NCBI GenBank assembly: GCA_023515745.1
Contig: JALECJ010000257.1
Coordinates: 1,800,687 to 1,864,686, forward strand
Direction of reading: 5' to 3'
Length of the DNA: 64,000 nucleotides
DNA from: Amoeboaphelidium protococcarum
Taxonomy: Eukaryota; Aphelidiomycota; Aphelidea
In this document: one piece after another, positions 33,882 through 44,790 of the stretch
Layout: each line of letters opens with the position of its first letter
How positions within the stretch are numbered: the stretch's first letter is position 1
Notes under the pieces: generated by a model
Databases searched by the model: none
Seen by the model: only the letters and a program-made list of their open reading frames with translations
Told to the model about the DNA's origin: nothing
Program-made: the position numbers and the translations under genes

Positions 33882-35552
33882 ATGTCTCAAGTATCAACAT
33901 CGTAAAACAGAAGTAGCGTCATGTCTCAGAGATAGAGCTAAAATACGAGATTAAGTAATGGAAACAACATGTCATTGTATTAGCGCTGTGTTTTGCTGAC
34001 CGAGCGACTCTCTTAGGTGCGTGGCTTCAAGGAATCGCTGGTCGCGTCTCTGCCATAGCTAGATGGTGGTGCTAACGGTCATGATGATAATGATAAAGAG
34101 AACATGAATGATGGTGGTAAACGCCGCTCGTCTCTTCCGATGGACCCGGTCAGTTCTCTGTGGACTTGCTTTAGACACGGCGAGGCATTATGTCTTTTGG
34201 TCAATATCATGGTGCCTAATGCTATTCCTATCGTTCATCCATGTCGCAAAGTGGTTGAGACTCCCAAATTGGGCCAAACTAATGTCTATAACTTTTTGCG
34301 TGCTTGCAAAGACGATCTTCACATTGATAGCTCCCGCCTATTCACCACTAGCGATTTGTATCGCGATGACACTAATGCGTTCATCAAGGTGCTGGATGTT
34401 GTTGAAATAGTTGCTGAAATGCTGACTGCTCAAGGTTTGATTGATGACAAATTGCAGACGCCAATTACGGCTAGAACATCCTAAAGACTGAGTAGCAACG
34501 CTAAAGATAATCGCGACAAGGTTGTTGTGGAGCTGCTGGATACAGAGTAGAATTATGTGCAGGATCTTGAGTATTTGCAGCTGTATATGAACACGATAAA
34601 GTAGAGTGGTTTGCTGACTGATGAAGAGGTGCGTAAGATGTTCAGTAATCTGGACCAGCTTGTAGATTTCTAAAGAACATTTCTGGTCGTGCTTGAAGAC
34701 ACCTGTCTGAATGGAGAATCTAATGGTCAAAATGTTGGTACATTGTTTAGTGATTTCGAGAATGCTTTTAAAGTTTATGGTCCATACTGCTCGAATCACT
34801 CTAATGCAACATAGATGGTCGCTGAAATTGCTGATAAATTGAAGCCTTTTGAAAATGTAATGGATCCACATCATCAACTACCATCCTATCTCATTAAGCC
34901 AATCTAGCGAGTGTGCAAGTATCCGCTGCTTCTGCGTGAACTGCTGAGAATGAGCGATGATTAGCCATAGACTGTGAAAACGTAGTTGAATCTGGGCTTT
35001 GAGGCTGCATCGCGCGTCACCAGAATGATCAACGAAATTTAGCGCAGAAATGAGAATGAAGTCAAAGTGAAAGATTTGGCTTTTTAGGTTGAAGACTGGC
35101 GTGGTCATGATTTATCTACATTCGGTGACCTACTGCTAGATGAGAAGCTTCTTATGGTCAGGCGCGATGTAGAGAAGCCTATGCATGTTCACCTATTCGA
35201 GAAGATACTGGTCTGTTTGAAAGAGGTGCCAAAGAAGGAGAAGAAGACATTCTCGATACCTCTATCATCTAGAAAGAGTCATGACACGTCATCTGTATCG
35301 GTCAGTCAACGTCGTTAAAGTCTAGTATACTAGTTCAAGGGAAAAGTGTCAATAGCAAGTATGGAAGGTATTGTTGCCAGTAGCAGAAACTCTGATTATG
35401 AGATAAAAGTGTTTTATAAGGATGGCAACTCTGGCGAGATGGAAAGCTTTGTGTTGAAGTTTCTGCACGAGGAGAAGTTTCAAAAGTGGCGCGATGAGAT
35501 TGAACGTCTGATGGCCATCTCTGAGCTTAGCCGTCGCAGAAGAAAGTCGTGA
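33882..35552 (+). CDS. CDC24: Cdc24-type guanine nucleotide exchange factor for Cdc42
   Basis: Activates the polarity GTPase Cdc42. 556 residues. The N-terminal Cdc24 calponin-homology region is well matched: SLYQRCVLLTERLSQVRGF, DPVSSLWTCFRHGEALCLLV, NVYNFLRACKDDLHI, SRLFTTSDLYRDDTNAFIKV (yeast DPVTLLSKLLRQGSSLCLLF, SIYKFILGCK, DLFTISDVF, LIKVIDVV). The DH domain follows (VVELLDTEQNYVQDLEYLQL, YLIKPIQRVCKYPLLLREL), then a PH domain ending KFQKWRDEIERLMAI. Yeast Cdc24 has a further C-terminal PB1 domain for Bem1; here the frame stops at RRRRKS-UGA just after PH. Single exon. Confidence 0.93.
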
Positions 35553-35826
35553 TAGTAGTTGAGTATAAATAATGATTTCAATTGCCGTAGAGGTATTATT
35601 TTTAAGTTTTGTATCTCTTTATTCAAAATCTTGCGTACAACTGCAGATAAATATATTCAATTAACTCCCGTGGATTGCTTTCATAGGCATATTACCGCAA
35701 CCGGTAGCTATATTTAGACTTCCATTAGTAATTGGTAACTTCGCTTGACCAGTAACAGCTACGTCTTCTTTTATGCTAATGTCTAATGCTTTAATTTATG
35801 AACTGAATTTAAGGAGCATCTTGATT

Positions 35827-38265
35827 ATGAAACTTTTCGGTGTATTCACTTTGTTTGCGTTAACCGCAGATGGCGTGCTCTCTCAATCAATTAAAGTCCC
35901 CATGGCACCTAATCAGTCTATGACAATCAGGATTGTATCGAATGTCTTGGTAAATTGTGGCCATGATGCGTCATAGTGCTCTATATTTTCGTTGGATTCT
36001 GCGACAGGTGCCCCAAGATTGATAACGAATGTCACAACGGGAAGCTATCCGTATTAAGAAATGGTGCTCGACAGCGTTAATCAGATTGTCTATCTTTATA
36101 TTGCTGCTACTCAGCCCAATGATTATGGTAGTCCTAGACTCTAATTGTACTCAATCAGGTTGCCACTAACGTCTGCCGCTAACGTGTCATCGGTTGGTGT
36201 ATCAATCCCCTCTATAAGTGGTGCATTAATCATGGCCATTGATTACTAAGACCGTTTCTTGTACCTAATTGCAGATTCTAAACTTTTGAAATATGACATT
36301 AAGAATTATGTTCCGGTTTTAATGAATTCAAGATATTCAACTATGCTTAGTGGCGTTGAATAGTGGGGTCCTAGAATGGCTGGCGTGAGCAATGGGTATC
36401 TATATTACGCATCATACTCGTCTGCTGCAAAATATGTTTGGGATTTGACCTCTGATGTGATCTTAATGAAACAGTTGCAAAATGATAACAACCCTACGCG
36501 CTGTGTTGGCTTCTTCAATGGGCAAGTCCTCTTCTCTACAGAGTATTATTCAGGTGGTAATACTGGTTTTGCCTTCAGTAATTTTACTTTGAACTAAAAT
36601 CAAGTGAATAATTATGTCTCACATGTGCCATCGGTCATTTCAGAGCCTGTTGAATTCTTAATGTTGGATGAAAATGTAATGCTCTATGCTGACCGAGACT
36701 TGTAGAAAGTCTAGCTGATTAGAATAAACAATGGTCCTAACCAGGCACCTGTGACGGTGTTAGCGTCTGTGCCAGCTCAAGTACCACACGGTGTTGTATG
36801 GTATGGAAATTACGTTTATGTCTCCACTTGGGGTGATGCATAAGCCTCCGGAATATTGTATTTCCGCGTCAGCTCTAATACTACTGATGGTATGGGATAG
36901 TTGCGTCAATTTGCTAATCCTTCCCGCTTTTATGGCATGTGGATGAGATAATTTGCTTGGTTATAAAGCTCGATTACCCAAAACATAACTGTTGGCACTA
37001 CGAGATCTTTAATCGATTTGACAAAAGGTGTTGTCGTTTACCGAAGTGGTTTAAAGTATGCGATCACAATATAATCATAATCAATGGTAATCAATTGCGG
37101 TGATGTTGTCGCATATAGCTTTGTAAATGGATCGCTAGTAGCCTCTTAGCTATTGTTTAATTAGTCGGACTTAAACAGTAATCCGTAAATTACGATTCAA
37201 AATGGCAATTCTGGATTGGGCTCAGTCAAACTAGGAGTATCTTCTGGTGATACTTCTGCTGTGTTGAAGTTTGTTGCGTTCAATGAAAGAGGCACTGAGC
37301 AGGTGGTGACACTGGCTATTTAGGGACAAGCCGCTCCAACTACCTCCGCGGTATCTACTGTAATTACGACTACTTCTACTACCAGGCCTACTACTTCTAC
37401 TACCAGGCTTACTACTTCTACTACCAGGCCTACTACTTCTACTAGTACTAGTACTACGACAACTAGGCCTACTACCACCACTACGACAAAGTCTACCACT
37501 ACTACTACGACTACTACCTCCTAGATATAAACTTCCACTATTGTCCACATAGCAACAGGAGTTAAATCGATGGTGAATACGACGTCTATTACTTCTTCGT
37601 CCTCCGCCAGTTCTACCTTGAACCATTTAGCCTCGTCGTCAGTTACTGAAGTGAGCACATAATCTTCTCCTCTGCCGTCCACTAGCTCATCAATGTCATA
37701 ACAGTTCACCAATGCCACGTCTTAAACTTAAGACTTATCAGATTCAACTGCATCCTGGACGATTAGCTCTGCCTCTCCACTATCTGATAATACGTTGCAA
37801 TCATTAGCTCCAATAAGTGCAACTGTATCGGTGGCTTCAGTTTCTGATTCACTCTCTCAGGTATAAAGTCAAACAAGCTCATACGCTAGTAACATTTAAT
37901 TCAATGCTTTTACGGGTGTCAGTTAGTTCTCCTCGTCTTTGGTATAGAATGCCGTTACAACATCTCTAGTGTCTGTTAATCAGTAACAGCAACAGGTTCT
38001 CAGCTTTGATTTGTAACTAATAATCATACTGACAGCAAGTCTGATCGCTATTCTGACTCTTGTTGCTATTGGATGTGCATACAGAAAGCGTCGCGCTACA
38101 TAGAGGAAACGTATGCAGCTTGAAAATTTGTACCAAAATGGCTCCATGACCAACACCACCACTTTTCCGATGGCTGACGTGAATAGTGCCACTGTTTTGA
38201 ATGCAACTATTCCTTACAGCGGAACTGTCATGGGAAATGAAACGGCAATATTGTCTCAGTATTGA
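35827..38265 (+). CDS. Type I membrane glycoprotein with beta-rich ectodomain and Thr-rich mucin stalk
   Basis: 812 residues. Signal peptide MKLFGVFTLFALTADGVLS (start chosen at 35827 for this; an in-frame ATG lies 54 bp upstream). An ectodomain of about 480 residues follows, rich in Tyr, Asn, Ser, Val and possibly a beta-propeller (repeated FLYLIADSKLLKYD, FNGQVLFSTEYYSG, VWYGNYVYVSTWGD). Next is a Thr/Ser-rich stalk of about 230 residues including TTSTTRP tandem repeats, then one transmembrane helix (LIIILTASLIAILTLVAIGC). The short cytoplasmic tail begins AYRKRRATQRKRMQ. Family not recognised. Architecture is that of a surface adhesin or sensor. Confidence 0.78.
37364..37447 (+). repeat. 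21-bp tandem repeat encoding TTSTTRP
   Basis: About three and a half copies of a 21-bp unit (ACTACTTCTACTACCAGGCC plus T, with one CTT variant) inside the Thr-rich stalk, followed by less regular ACT/ACG-rich DNA. Copy number is likely to vary and to change stalk length. Confidence 0.85.
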
Positions 38266-38327
38266 ACTCAATGTGGAACTCTCCTTAAAGAAAAACCATG
38301 ATAAATTAACAACAATGTATCTTAAAA

Positions 38328-39284
38328 TCAATCTCCTCTCTCACTCATTTTAATAAAACCATTTTGACCATTAGCGGCACCACCTTTCCACATCTAATCA
38401 CAATTAATGCCAACCATGGCCTCACCCAAACCTTCACTAACTTGAGCCAGAATTTCAAAGTTGTCAAAATGACTTACTGCCTGTACAATGGCGCGTGCAC
38501 GTTTAGCTGGATCTGCAGACTTGAAAATACCCGAACCAACAAAGACGCCGTCCATACCCAAGTGCATCATCATGACCGCATCTGCTGGCGTAGCAATTCC
38601 ACCCGCTGCAAAGTTCACTACTGGCAGTCTACCTTCACGCACAGTTTGATGCAACAACTCTACAGGTACGCGATACTCTTTGGCAAGATTATGGAATTCC
38701 TGAGGTAGTTTCTACATAGGATAATCCGCACTCATTTAATCTTACTTAAGCAGAGACTGCGCTTTCTTGATATCATTCTGCAGATTTCTTGCATGTTAAA
38801 CTGCATTGATTACATCTCCAGTTCCAGCTTCACCTTTAGTTCTAATCATGGCAGCACCTTCATTGATTCTACGAAGAGCTTCGCCCAAATTTCTACAGCC
38901 ACACACAAACGGTATCTGGAATGGGTGCTTGTCAATATGTAGATACGGATCCGCTGGAGTCAAAACTTCACTCTCATCAATGTAATCCACACCGATACTT
39001 TCCAACACTCTTGCCTCGATAAAGTGGCCGATGCGACACTTGGCCATGACGGGGATAGACACTGCCTTCTAAATCTCTTTAATCATCTTAGGATCAGACA
39101 TCCGGGCAACACCACCATCTTTACGAATATCAGCAGGTACACGTTCCAAAGCCATAACTGCGCACGCACCTGCCTGTTCAGCAATCTTGGCTTACTCAAC
39201 ATTGACCACGTCCATGATAACGCCGCCCTTCAGCATCTGCGCTAATCCTCGCTTCAAAACCAACTATTCGGATGAGTTTGTCAT
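38328..39284 (-). CDS. PDX1: Pyridoxal 5'-phosphate synthase PdxS/SNZ subunit
   Basis: Makes PLP from ribose 5-phosphate, glyceraldehyde 3-phosphate and glutamine-derived ammonia (with the SNO/PDX2 glutaminase, not found in this window). 318 residues, collinear with the family: [145 protein letters not shown]. Both catalytic lysines (PVMAK and [10 protein letters not shown]) are present. CBS, a PLP enzyme, is also in this window. Confidence 0.97.
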
Positions 39285-39630
39285 TTTGAAAGGCCACACT
39301 AAAAAATCAATCAAGATGATGCTATGATTATAAATGATAAAGGTGCACAATTAAAATAAGAATATTAATGAGAGGAAACGAAGTGAAATGTGACGTATGA
39401 CGTTTATAAACCGCTGTGGCTTCAACAATCTTCAAACGCGCCGAGCCGAGCCGATTGAGAATTGTTTCAGCGTCGCTGTCATCAAAGCCACATTTGAAAT
39501 TGTATTGATCACACTGTACTGTAATTTAAATATGCAGAAAAAGACAAAATAAGTGTGAAGACTGTAAATTTTAAGATTGTTTTCATTTAATTTCTTATTA
39601 TTATCTGGCAGTGACATTCATGCATCACGT
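39285..39630. other. Intergenic region
   Basis: 346 bp between the PDX1 start and the 3' end of a small secreted-protein gene. A minus-strand frame at 39432-39617 lacks any recognisable feature and is probably chance. Confidence 0.45.
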
Positions 39631-39888
39631 TCAGAGTAGAGTCACAGTACCATCCGGATTATTCTTTGCAGGATATGGCTTGTTGCCAATGTAGCAAACG
39701 GAAGCTGCCGGACTCAAATTACAGGATGCACCGTTTGCGTAAGTACAGACGGTACCACTAGCCCCTTTCTACTGCAGCGTTACTCTACCAGCGTTGTAGT
39801 GAGACAAGTTAGGACAGTACAGAGGAAGTTGCGCGGAGACGGTCATCACCGCGACGACACCAGCCAGAATAGTATTAATCAAATGCAT
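39631..39888 (-). CDS. Small secreted cysteine-containing protein
   Basis: 85 residues with a signal peptide (MHLINTILAGVVAVMTVSA, cleavage before QLP). The mature part has four cysteines (LYCPN, TVCTYA, ASCNLS, SVCYIG) probably forming two disulfides. It ends KNNPDGTVTLL-UGA. No family recognised. Size, secretion and cysteines would fit an effector or wall protein, but there is no direct evidence. Confidence 0.65.
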
Positions 39889-40403
39889 TTTTACGGAGAT
39901 TTATATAAGGATTATATCAGATAAGTATGATTTAGATAATTATAATATAGTTATAGAAGAAAAAGAAGCTTTCATGTCTAGGACCAGCTTTTAAACCGAT
40001 TTGCCGCGGTTACATTGCTCACGCTGTTCCAATCAAGATGCAGCGATAGCGTTACTCTGAACCTTGATGTAACATCCAGTCAGTCTGACCATTATTAGAA
40101 GACTAAAATACGTGCTTGGTAACACGAAATGTAACTCTTTGTATCACGCGTAATTAAGAGTCACTTCATAGAGGACGTTAACTACTAATCAGCAGAGGGG
40201 TAATGCAATGTATAGTTTAGAATCAGCTTACCCAGATGTTATTCTTTCCATTGCCAATACGAGCACTAGAGCCGACGAAGTTTATAATTTATTAATTACA
40301 TTTAAGTGATAAGCTAGCTTTTGTGTTAATTTAGTCTAAAATTTGAAGTCTGCGCATATAATTGTCAATTCCCTCAGAGCATTAAAACTCTCACCAATCT
40401 GAG
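39889..40403. other. Intergenic region with one possible micro-ORF
   Basis: 515 bp. The only frame of interest is 40208-40309 (+), 33 codons from ATG to UGA (MYSLESAYPDVILSIANTST...). It has protein-like composition but no match I know, and I do not call it a gene. Confidence 0.4.
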
Positions 40404-40993
40404 TCAATAATGCCACATTTCATATTGATTCTAGACAGGACTCTTATACAGCGATCTTCTCGGTTAGGCAGACTAAAATAAATTCTGGAAATATAGCCAA
40501 TCCTTATGCACGGCTCTCTGTAACAACATGCTCATTATTAATATCCGTCCAGAGAGCCACAACTCAATCTGGGCTAGCTTACCAAGATAAAGTTTTTGAA
40601 TATCATATTTTAGGCTGATTAGTTCCTTCTCTATCATATAGCGTACAAAGAATGTCATTAAAACGGCCTCCTCTAAATTTCCCATCTTGAGCTTATCATC
40701 ATTTAGCGCAATCACCTAGAAACTATAAGGAGCCCATAGCCAATATATAGTTTTCAGTAGACCAATTATCAAGATCACATACAGAGCAATAAATCTGCAA
40801 GCCATAGATTTTACAGAACACTCTTATTAACTGATTAGCCTGAAACTCACCGGATCGCACGCTTCTGAGCCATTCCCTTGTGCTTTTAAGTGATCTCTCT
40901 TTGCTCGAATGAAACACGACGCGCTTCTACCTATCGATCATCATAAGTGCTGGATTGATTTCCAAAATCTAAGTTTGGACTCCCCGCTATCAT
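40404..40993 (-). CDS. Unknown membrane protein (2 exons)
   Basis: Exons 40993-40851 and 40794-40404 joined across a 56-nt intron with GTGAGT donor and TTGCAG acceptor; 177 residues. Splicing restores one frame. A hydrophilic N-terminus (SSTYDDRQVEARRVSFEQRE) is followed by one clear span (RFIALYVILIIGLLKTIYWL). A second amphipathic or membrane region (EEAVLMTFFVRYMIEKELI; IELWLSGRILIMSMLL) comes before a basic tail. No family recognised; the intron fit is the main support. Confidence 0.55.
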
Positions 40994-41141
40994 GGTAAAC
41001 ACGTTTTGATCTTCACCTTCATATAGACGTTATATTTTATATTGTAGCTTTCGACTTTTAAATCAGTGAAAGAAGGTTGGCTTTGATCATGTATTTTAAC
41101 GAACAACTCTCATTTATGAACGTGCCTATAAGAATGTGTAG

Positions 41142-42194
41142 CTCACAACAGTGGAATTTGGTGTGTGAAATGGTCTACCAGAGTGAATAAGATAATCACG
41201 GCTGGCGTTGGCTCTGAAATCAAATTATGGTACGTTTATAATGGAGACTGGTAAATCCAAATCTCAATGTTATTATTCGTGTGTAGGGATGGAGAGACGA
41301 TGGAATGTGAGTAGGTGGTAAAAAGTTCTGATCTTGGTGTTGTATCAATGGACTTGCGCGATTTGACCGGCTCGACTCGTAAGACTTTAATATATGCGTA
41401 GTGTAAGTAATAGACATTTTAAAGCTTATATGAACTGTGTAGTGCTAGTTACAAATACTGCGGATGGTCAGTTATCTGTGTGGGAGTTGAATGACGCGAA
41501 AAGCGGTCTCAAATTGTAGAACAGGTTCAATGTTGGTCCCTCTAATGCTTGGTGTGTTTCCATTTCGCCAAAAGGTGATCAGATAGCAGCCGGTACTCAT
41601 CGCGGAGTGTTGAATATATATTCTGTATCCGATGGCAAGTGTTTGCGCAAAGCAGAAGTTGGCAAAGGTTAGTTTATTCAGAGTGTCGCGTATAGTCCCG
41701 ATGGTGCCATGCTAGTAATCGGAACCGTCACTGGCCTTGTACAGATATACAACTCTTCTGACATGCAGTTGATGCACACTCTTCCATCGCATCAGAATGA
41801 TCCTGTGAGGTGTCTTGCGTTCTCTAGAGATTCATCGCTCTTGTTGACTGGCAGTGATTCTGGAAAAATTGAAGCGTATGATCCCGTGAATGCTGATAAA
41901 ATGGCCTCACTAGTGTCGCCAGCTACTGTATCAGCCTCTTCATCAGCAGCAGCACAAAGTACTGTAAAGAAACCGTGGATTCTTTCACTTTAAATGCTGG
42001 CGGACGGTGTGCACTTTATCAGCGCATCTTCAGACAAGACTGTACGCGTATGGAGTTTAAGCACTAAGAGCTGTCTTTTCACATTGTAAGAACATTATGA
42101 CCTTGTGTGGCAAGTCGCTCTCAATGAAAAATAGGATAAACTGGTGTCTGTCAGCGATGATGGTCATTTGATCTAATACTCGGTCCAATTATGA
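41142..42194 (+). CDS. WDR61: WDR61/Ski8-type WD40 protein (5' end not resolved)
   Basis: WD40 propeller shared by the Ski RNA-decay complex and PAF1 complex. Exons found: 41142-41229, 41287-41402 and 41443-42194, with GTACGT/GTAAGT donors and TGTAG acceptors. The first recognisable segment AHNSGIWCVKW matches human AHDDAIWSVAW; then IITAGVGSEIKLW, TADGQLSVWEL, SNAWCVSISPKGDQIAAGTH (human [20 protein letters not shown]), KGQFIQSVAYSPDGAMLVIG, VRCLAFSRDSSLLLTGSDSG, DGVHFISASSDKTVRVWSL and LVSVSDDGHLIQYS-VQL-UGA. Upstream of 41142 is a TGTAG acceptor, so a short first exon with the start codon is missing from my model. Confidence 0.85.
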
Positions 42195-42313
42195 TTGAAT
42201 TGGCTGATTTCAAGATACTAGTATACTTTAAACTATAATCTGTGGAAGATCCCTTATCGAATTACAATACCAAGAATTCTTATGAGCAAGAGTATGAGAA
42301 ATAATGATAATAA

Positions 42314-43097
42314 TCAACAAATAGTACATTATGATGAGCCATCTTTACTTCCGTTCTTTGAAGTGGATATATTACCCGTCGATGATCCACCAACATCACT
42401 CTTCTCAATCTCACGAAGAACCATCTCAAAGGCACGATCCACGTTGATATCCCCTTTAGCGCTTGCCTCAACAAATGCGCATCCCCATTAACTGGCCAAC
42501 TGCTCACCTTATTACTTGGTCACTTTTCTACACTTTTGATACGGAGAATCATCAAAATAGAGATAATGATTAGATTCATCAATTTGCATCTACAATCAAA
42601 TGTTACCTATTAGATTCGAGATCGCATTTATTGCCAACTATGCAGAAGGCCACTGAATTACTACCGAAATTGAGAACTTTATCGCGGATGACATTGAGCA
42701 GTTCAAAAGACTCTCGATTGGCAATACTATATACCAGCACATATCCGTGGATGCCAAAGTTGTGAGTTGAACTCATCAGCGTGTACTCGTCCTGACCAGC
42801 AGTGTCTATAACTTCCAAATTGTAAGTCTGAGGGCCTCTCTATCGTTACAGTGCAGATTTTTGTAGTACAAATTTTTTGCTGAATGTATTCTCTATAGTG
42901 GGATAGTAGTCTTGTACGAATCTATTCTCGACAAATTGAAGTGTCAGCGAAGACTTTCCTACACAACATTACAAGATAGTATACATAGATTCAACATCTA
43001 CAGTATAAAGAGAGTGCATATACATACCGACAGCACGGGATCCAACCACCGCTATTCTGCGGGTCTTTTCCTAATTCTAACCAAGAGGTGTCGCCAT
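42314..43097 (-). CDS. RHEB: Rheb-type Ras GTPase with CaaX end (3 exons)
   Basis: Small GTPase upstream of TORC1. Exons 43097-43028, 42958-42607 and 42527-42314 (introns 69 and 79 nt); 211 residues. P-loop VVGSRAVGKSSLTLQF carries the Rheb-type Arg at the position of Ras Gly12. Switch I is YYPTIENTFSK, switch II VIDTAGQDEYTLM, then IVGNKCDL and EASAKGD. The protein ends SSQCTIC-UGA, a CaaX-type prenylation box reached only if the UAA before it is read as Gln. Confidence 0.94.
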
Positions 43098-43197
43098 AAT
43101 TGGCTGAAGTGAGACAATTCTATTCAAATACAAGCTTATTGTCTGGTATAACAACGCGGCAAAGTATTTCCAGCCGCGGTTCTCTCAATAAGGCCGA

Positions 43198-43383
43198 ATG
43201 AAAATCGATCCGAGCGCCCAAATGAGCGTTGTTGAAATTAAGGAATTTTTACTGGAAACAGTCATGCGCGCATAGTTGTTACACCACCTCGTAAATAATC
43301 AGGTATTGTACACTTGGACATTTCTCAACGTTCTCAGCGTGGAGTTATTTTTGATCTATCACGCAATAACTATTCAGTAGTGA
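43198..43383 (+). CDS. Short unknown ORF
   Basis: 61 codons from ATG to UGA: acidic/hydrophobic helical start (MSVVEIKEFLLETVMRAQLL) and a hydrophobic end (LNVLSVELFLIYHAITI). It may be a small membrane peptide or the first exon of the interrupted frame that follows; a GTATTG donor inside it could join to an in-frame segment at about 43340. No family recognised. Confidence 0.3.
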
Positions 43384-43507
43384 CAAATCGTTCGGTGATT
43401 GCAATCACCGTTTGAACAGCTGTCACTGATACAATTTTGCATCATTGTTCACTGAACACTTTGATACTTCTTTCCAAATTGAACAAAGTGACACAAGTGG
43501 TGCTTTG

Positions 43508-44059
43508 ATGTACCATATTGACCGTATGGTTCTACTAGACCATAATGTGACCTTATAGGAGCTGAAAGCTAATAATAATAGCCTACAAAGGTCATGTACC
43601 GTTTTAGGAAAAATAGGTAATTACATTCAAAGCCGTGATTTAATCAAGGCAGCGAATGACAAGCTGAATTTGGAATTCGGAGACGAGTATAATTGAGGCA
43701 AGTCTCAAGAGAGAAGATTGACCTTAGTTCGAAAACTCTAAGGGAAATTGGAATAGGGCGATATCCGGCTATCTCCAGCGATTGTTAAGCTGAAACGATC
43801 CTAAATCAAGGCTGGTGCAAATGAATTGGCACACAGCATTAAAAAGTTTTTGAAGAAGCGGACCCCAGATCAGAGAGACGCCATTTAAATTAAGTCTATG
43901 ATCTAGGGGGCATCTTCTGAGAAGCTTGACGCCCTTGAAGGGGATGTCGACTATCTTTATGCAGGTGACTGGTTTCCTCTTAAGGATGACTTTTCTCGAC
44001 CATAAAGCCGAGCTCCTAGCTCACAAGCGTCTCCAGTCTTATCGCGCCGGGCCTCATGA
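43508..44059 (+). pseudogene. Unknown basic helical protein frame interrupted by an in-frame UGA
   Basis: From an ATG at 43508 a protein-like frame (LDHNVTLQELKANNNSLQRS, LIKAANDKLNLEFGDEYN) runs to a UGA at 43694-43696. It continues in the same frame for a further 120 codons with strong coding character (GKSQERRLTLVRKLQGKLEQ; GANELAHSIKKFLKKRT; DYLYAGDWFPLKDD) to a second UGA at 44057. No splice pair removes the first UGA cleanly. A CGA-to-TGA nonsense change, read-through or a sequencing error would explain it. Family unknown. Confidence 0.45.
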
Positions 44060-44123
44060 CTAGATAATGATAATATAAGATCACATTTAAGATACTTCAC
44101 TTACTTTCATTTTAATCTTCATA

Positions 44124-44187
44124 TTTCAATCAGTTCTTACCATTCTTCCTGGCGACGAACAGCAGCAGGTCAATGACACGGTTTGCG
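44124..44187 (-). pseudogene. Fragment of a GAPDH gene 3' end
   Basis: About 62 bp nearly identical to the 3' end of the intact GAPDH gene at 46696-46757. It encodes [19 protein letters not shown] plus a UGA, against [19 protein letters not shown] in the intact gene. The rest of the coding sequence is missing upstream. The changes are mostly conservative, suggesting the remnant of a once functional paralogue or an old local duplication. Confidence 0.75.
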
Positions 44188-44790
44188 TAATGAATAAACT
44201 TTATTAATGTAGTTGCTATTTCACAAGTCTGATTAACCTGAAAATTGAAATCAGCTGCCCGTACATTGAGAAGGATCTATGATCTTCTTGATTAAAGTCA
44301 GCAATTACAGCCGTCAATCGGAACATGGACAGATCTCATATGCGTTCAACTTGCTTCATGCCACGTATATTCGTCTTCGCTTCCCATCCACTTCTTCCAC
44401 TTTGACACTACACTAATCATCATCATTGAGCTTTCGTTTATGCTTGAGCGTAGTGTCACTTATAGCGTTATACATTCCACCTAATCAACTTGTGACGACT
44501 ACCACGATCTGCGGGGAGTTCAGCTTCTTTGTATTGTCGGCACTTACGCTAGATAGACATTCTTCATATATATCTCTCTCTTTCTCTTTCTCTTTCTACC
44601 TCATAAATGACTTGAAGACATGTTAATGCTGTAAAGTAGTGTATAACGGCGATGTGATTGGTCACGATAACCGGCTGAATATTGATTTGTGCTTCATAAC
44701 CTTTCGTATCACAATCTTCTCTCATCAAAATCATATTTAAGTATTCATTTTAACTGGTGAATTAATACTTTTAACGATAATTACAAAGCA
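44188..44790. other. Non-coding stretch upstream of the kinase-like gene
   Basis: About 600 bp after the GAPDH fragment. Contains a pyrimidine run (CTCTCTCTTTCTCTTTCTC near 44575). The + frame at 44426-44626 is low-complexity and not credible. Confidence 0.45.

Noticed and set aside
43508-44059. Selenocysteine at the internal UGA
   Set aside because: No redox-type sequence context and no recognised selenoprotein family; a nonsense change is simpler.
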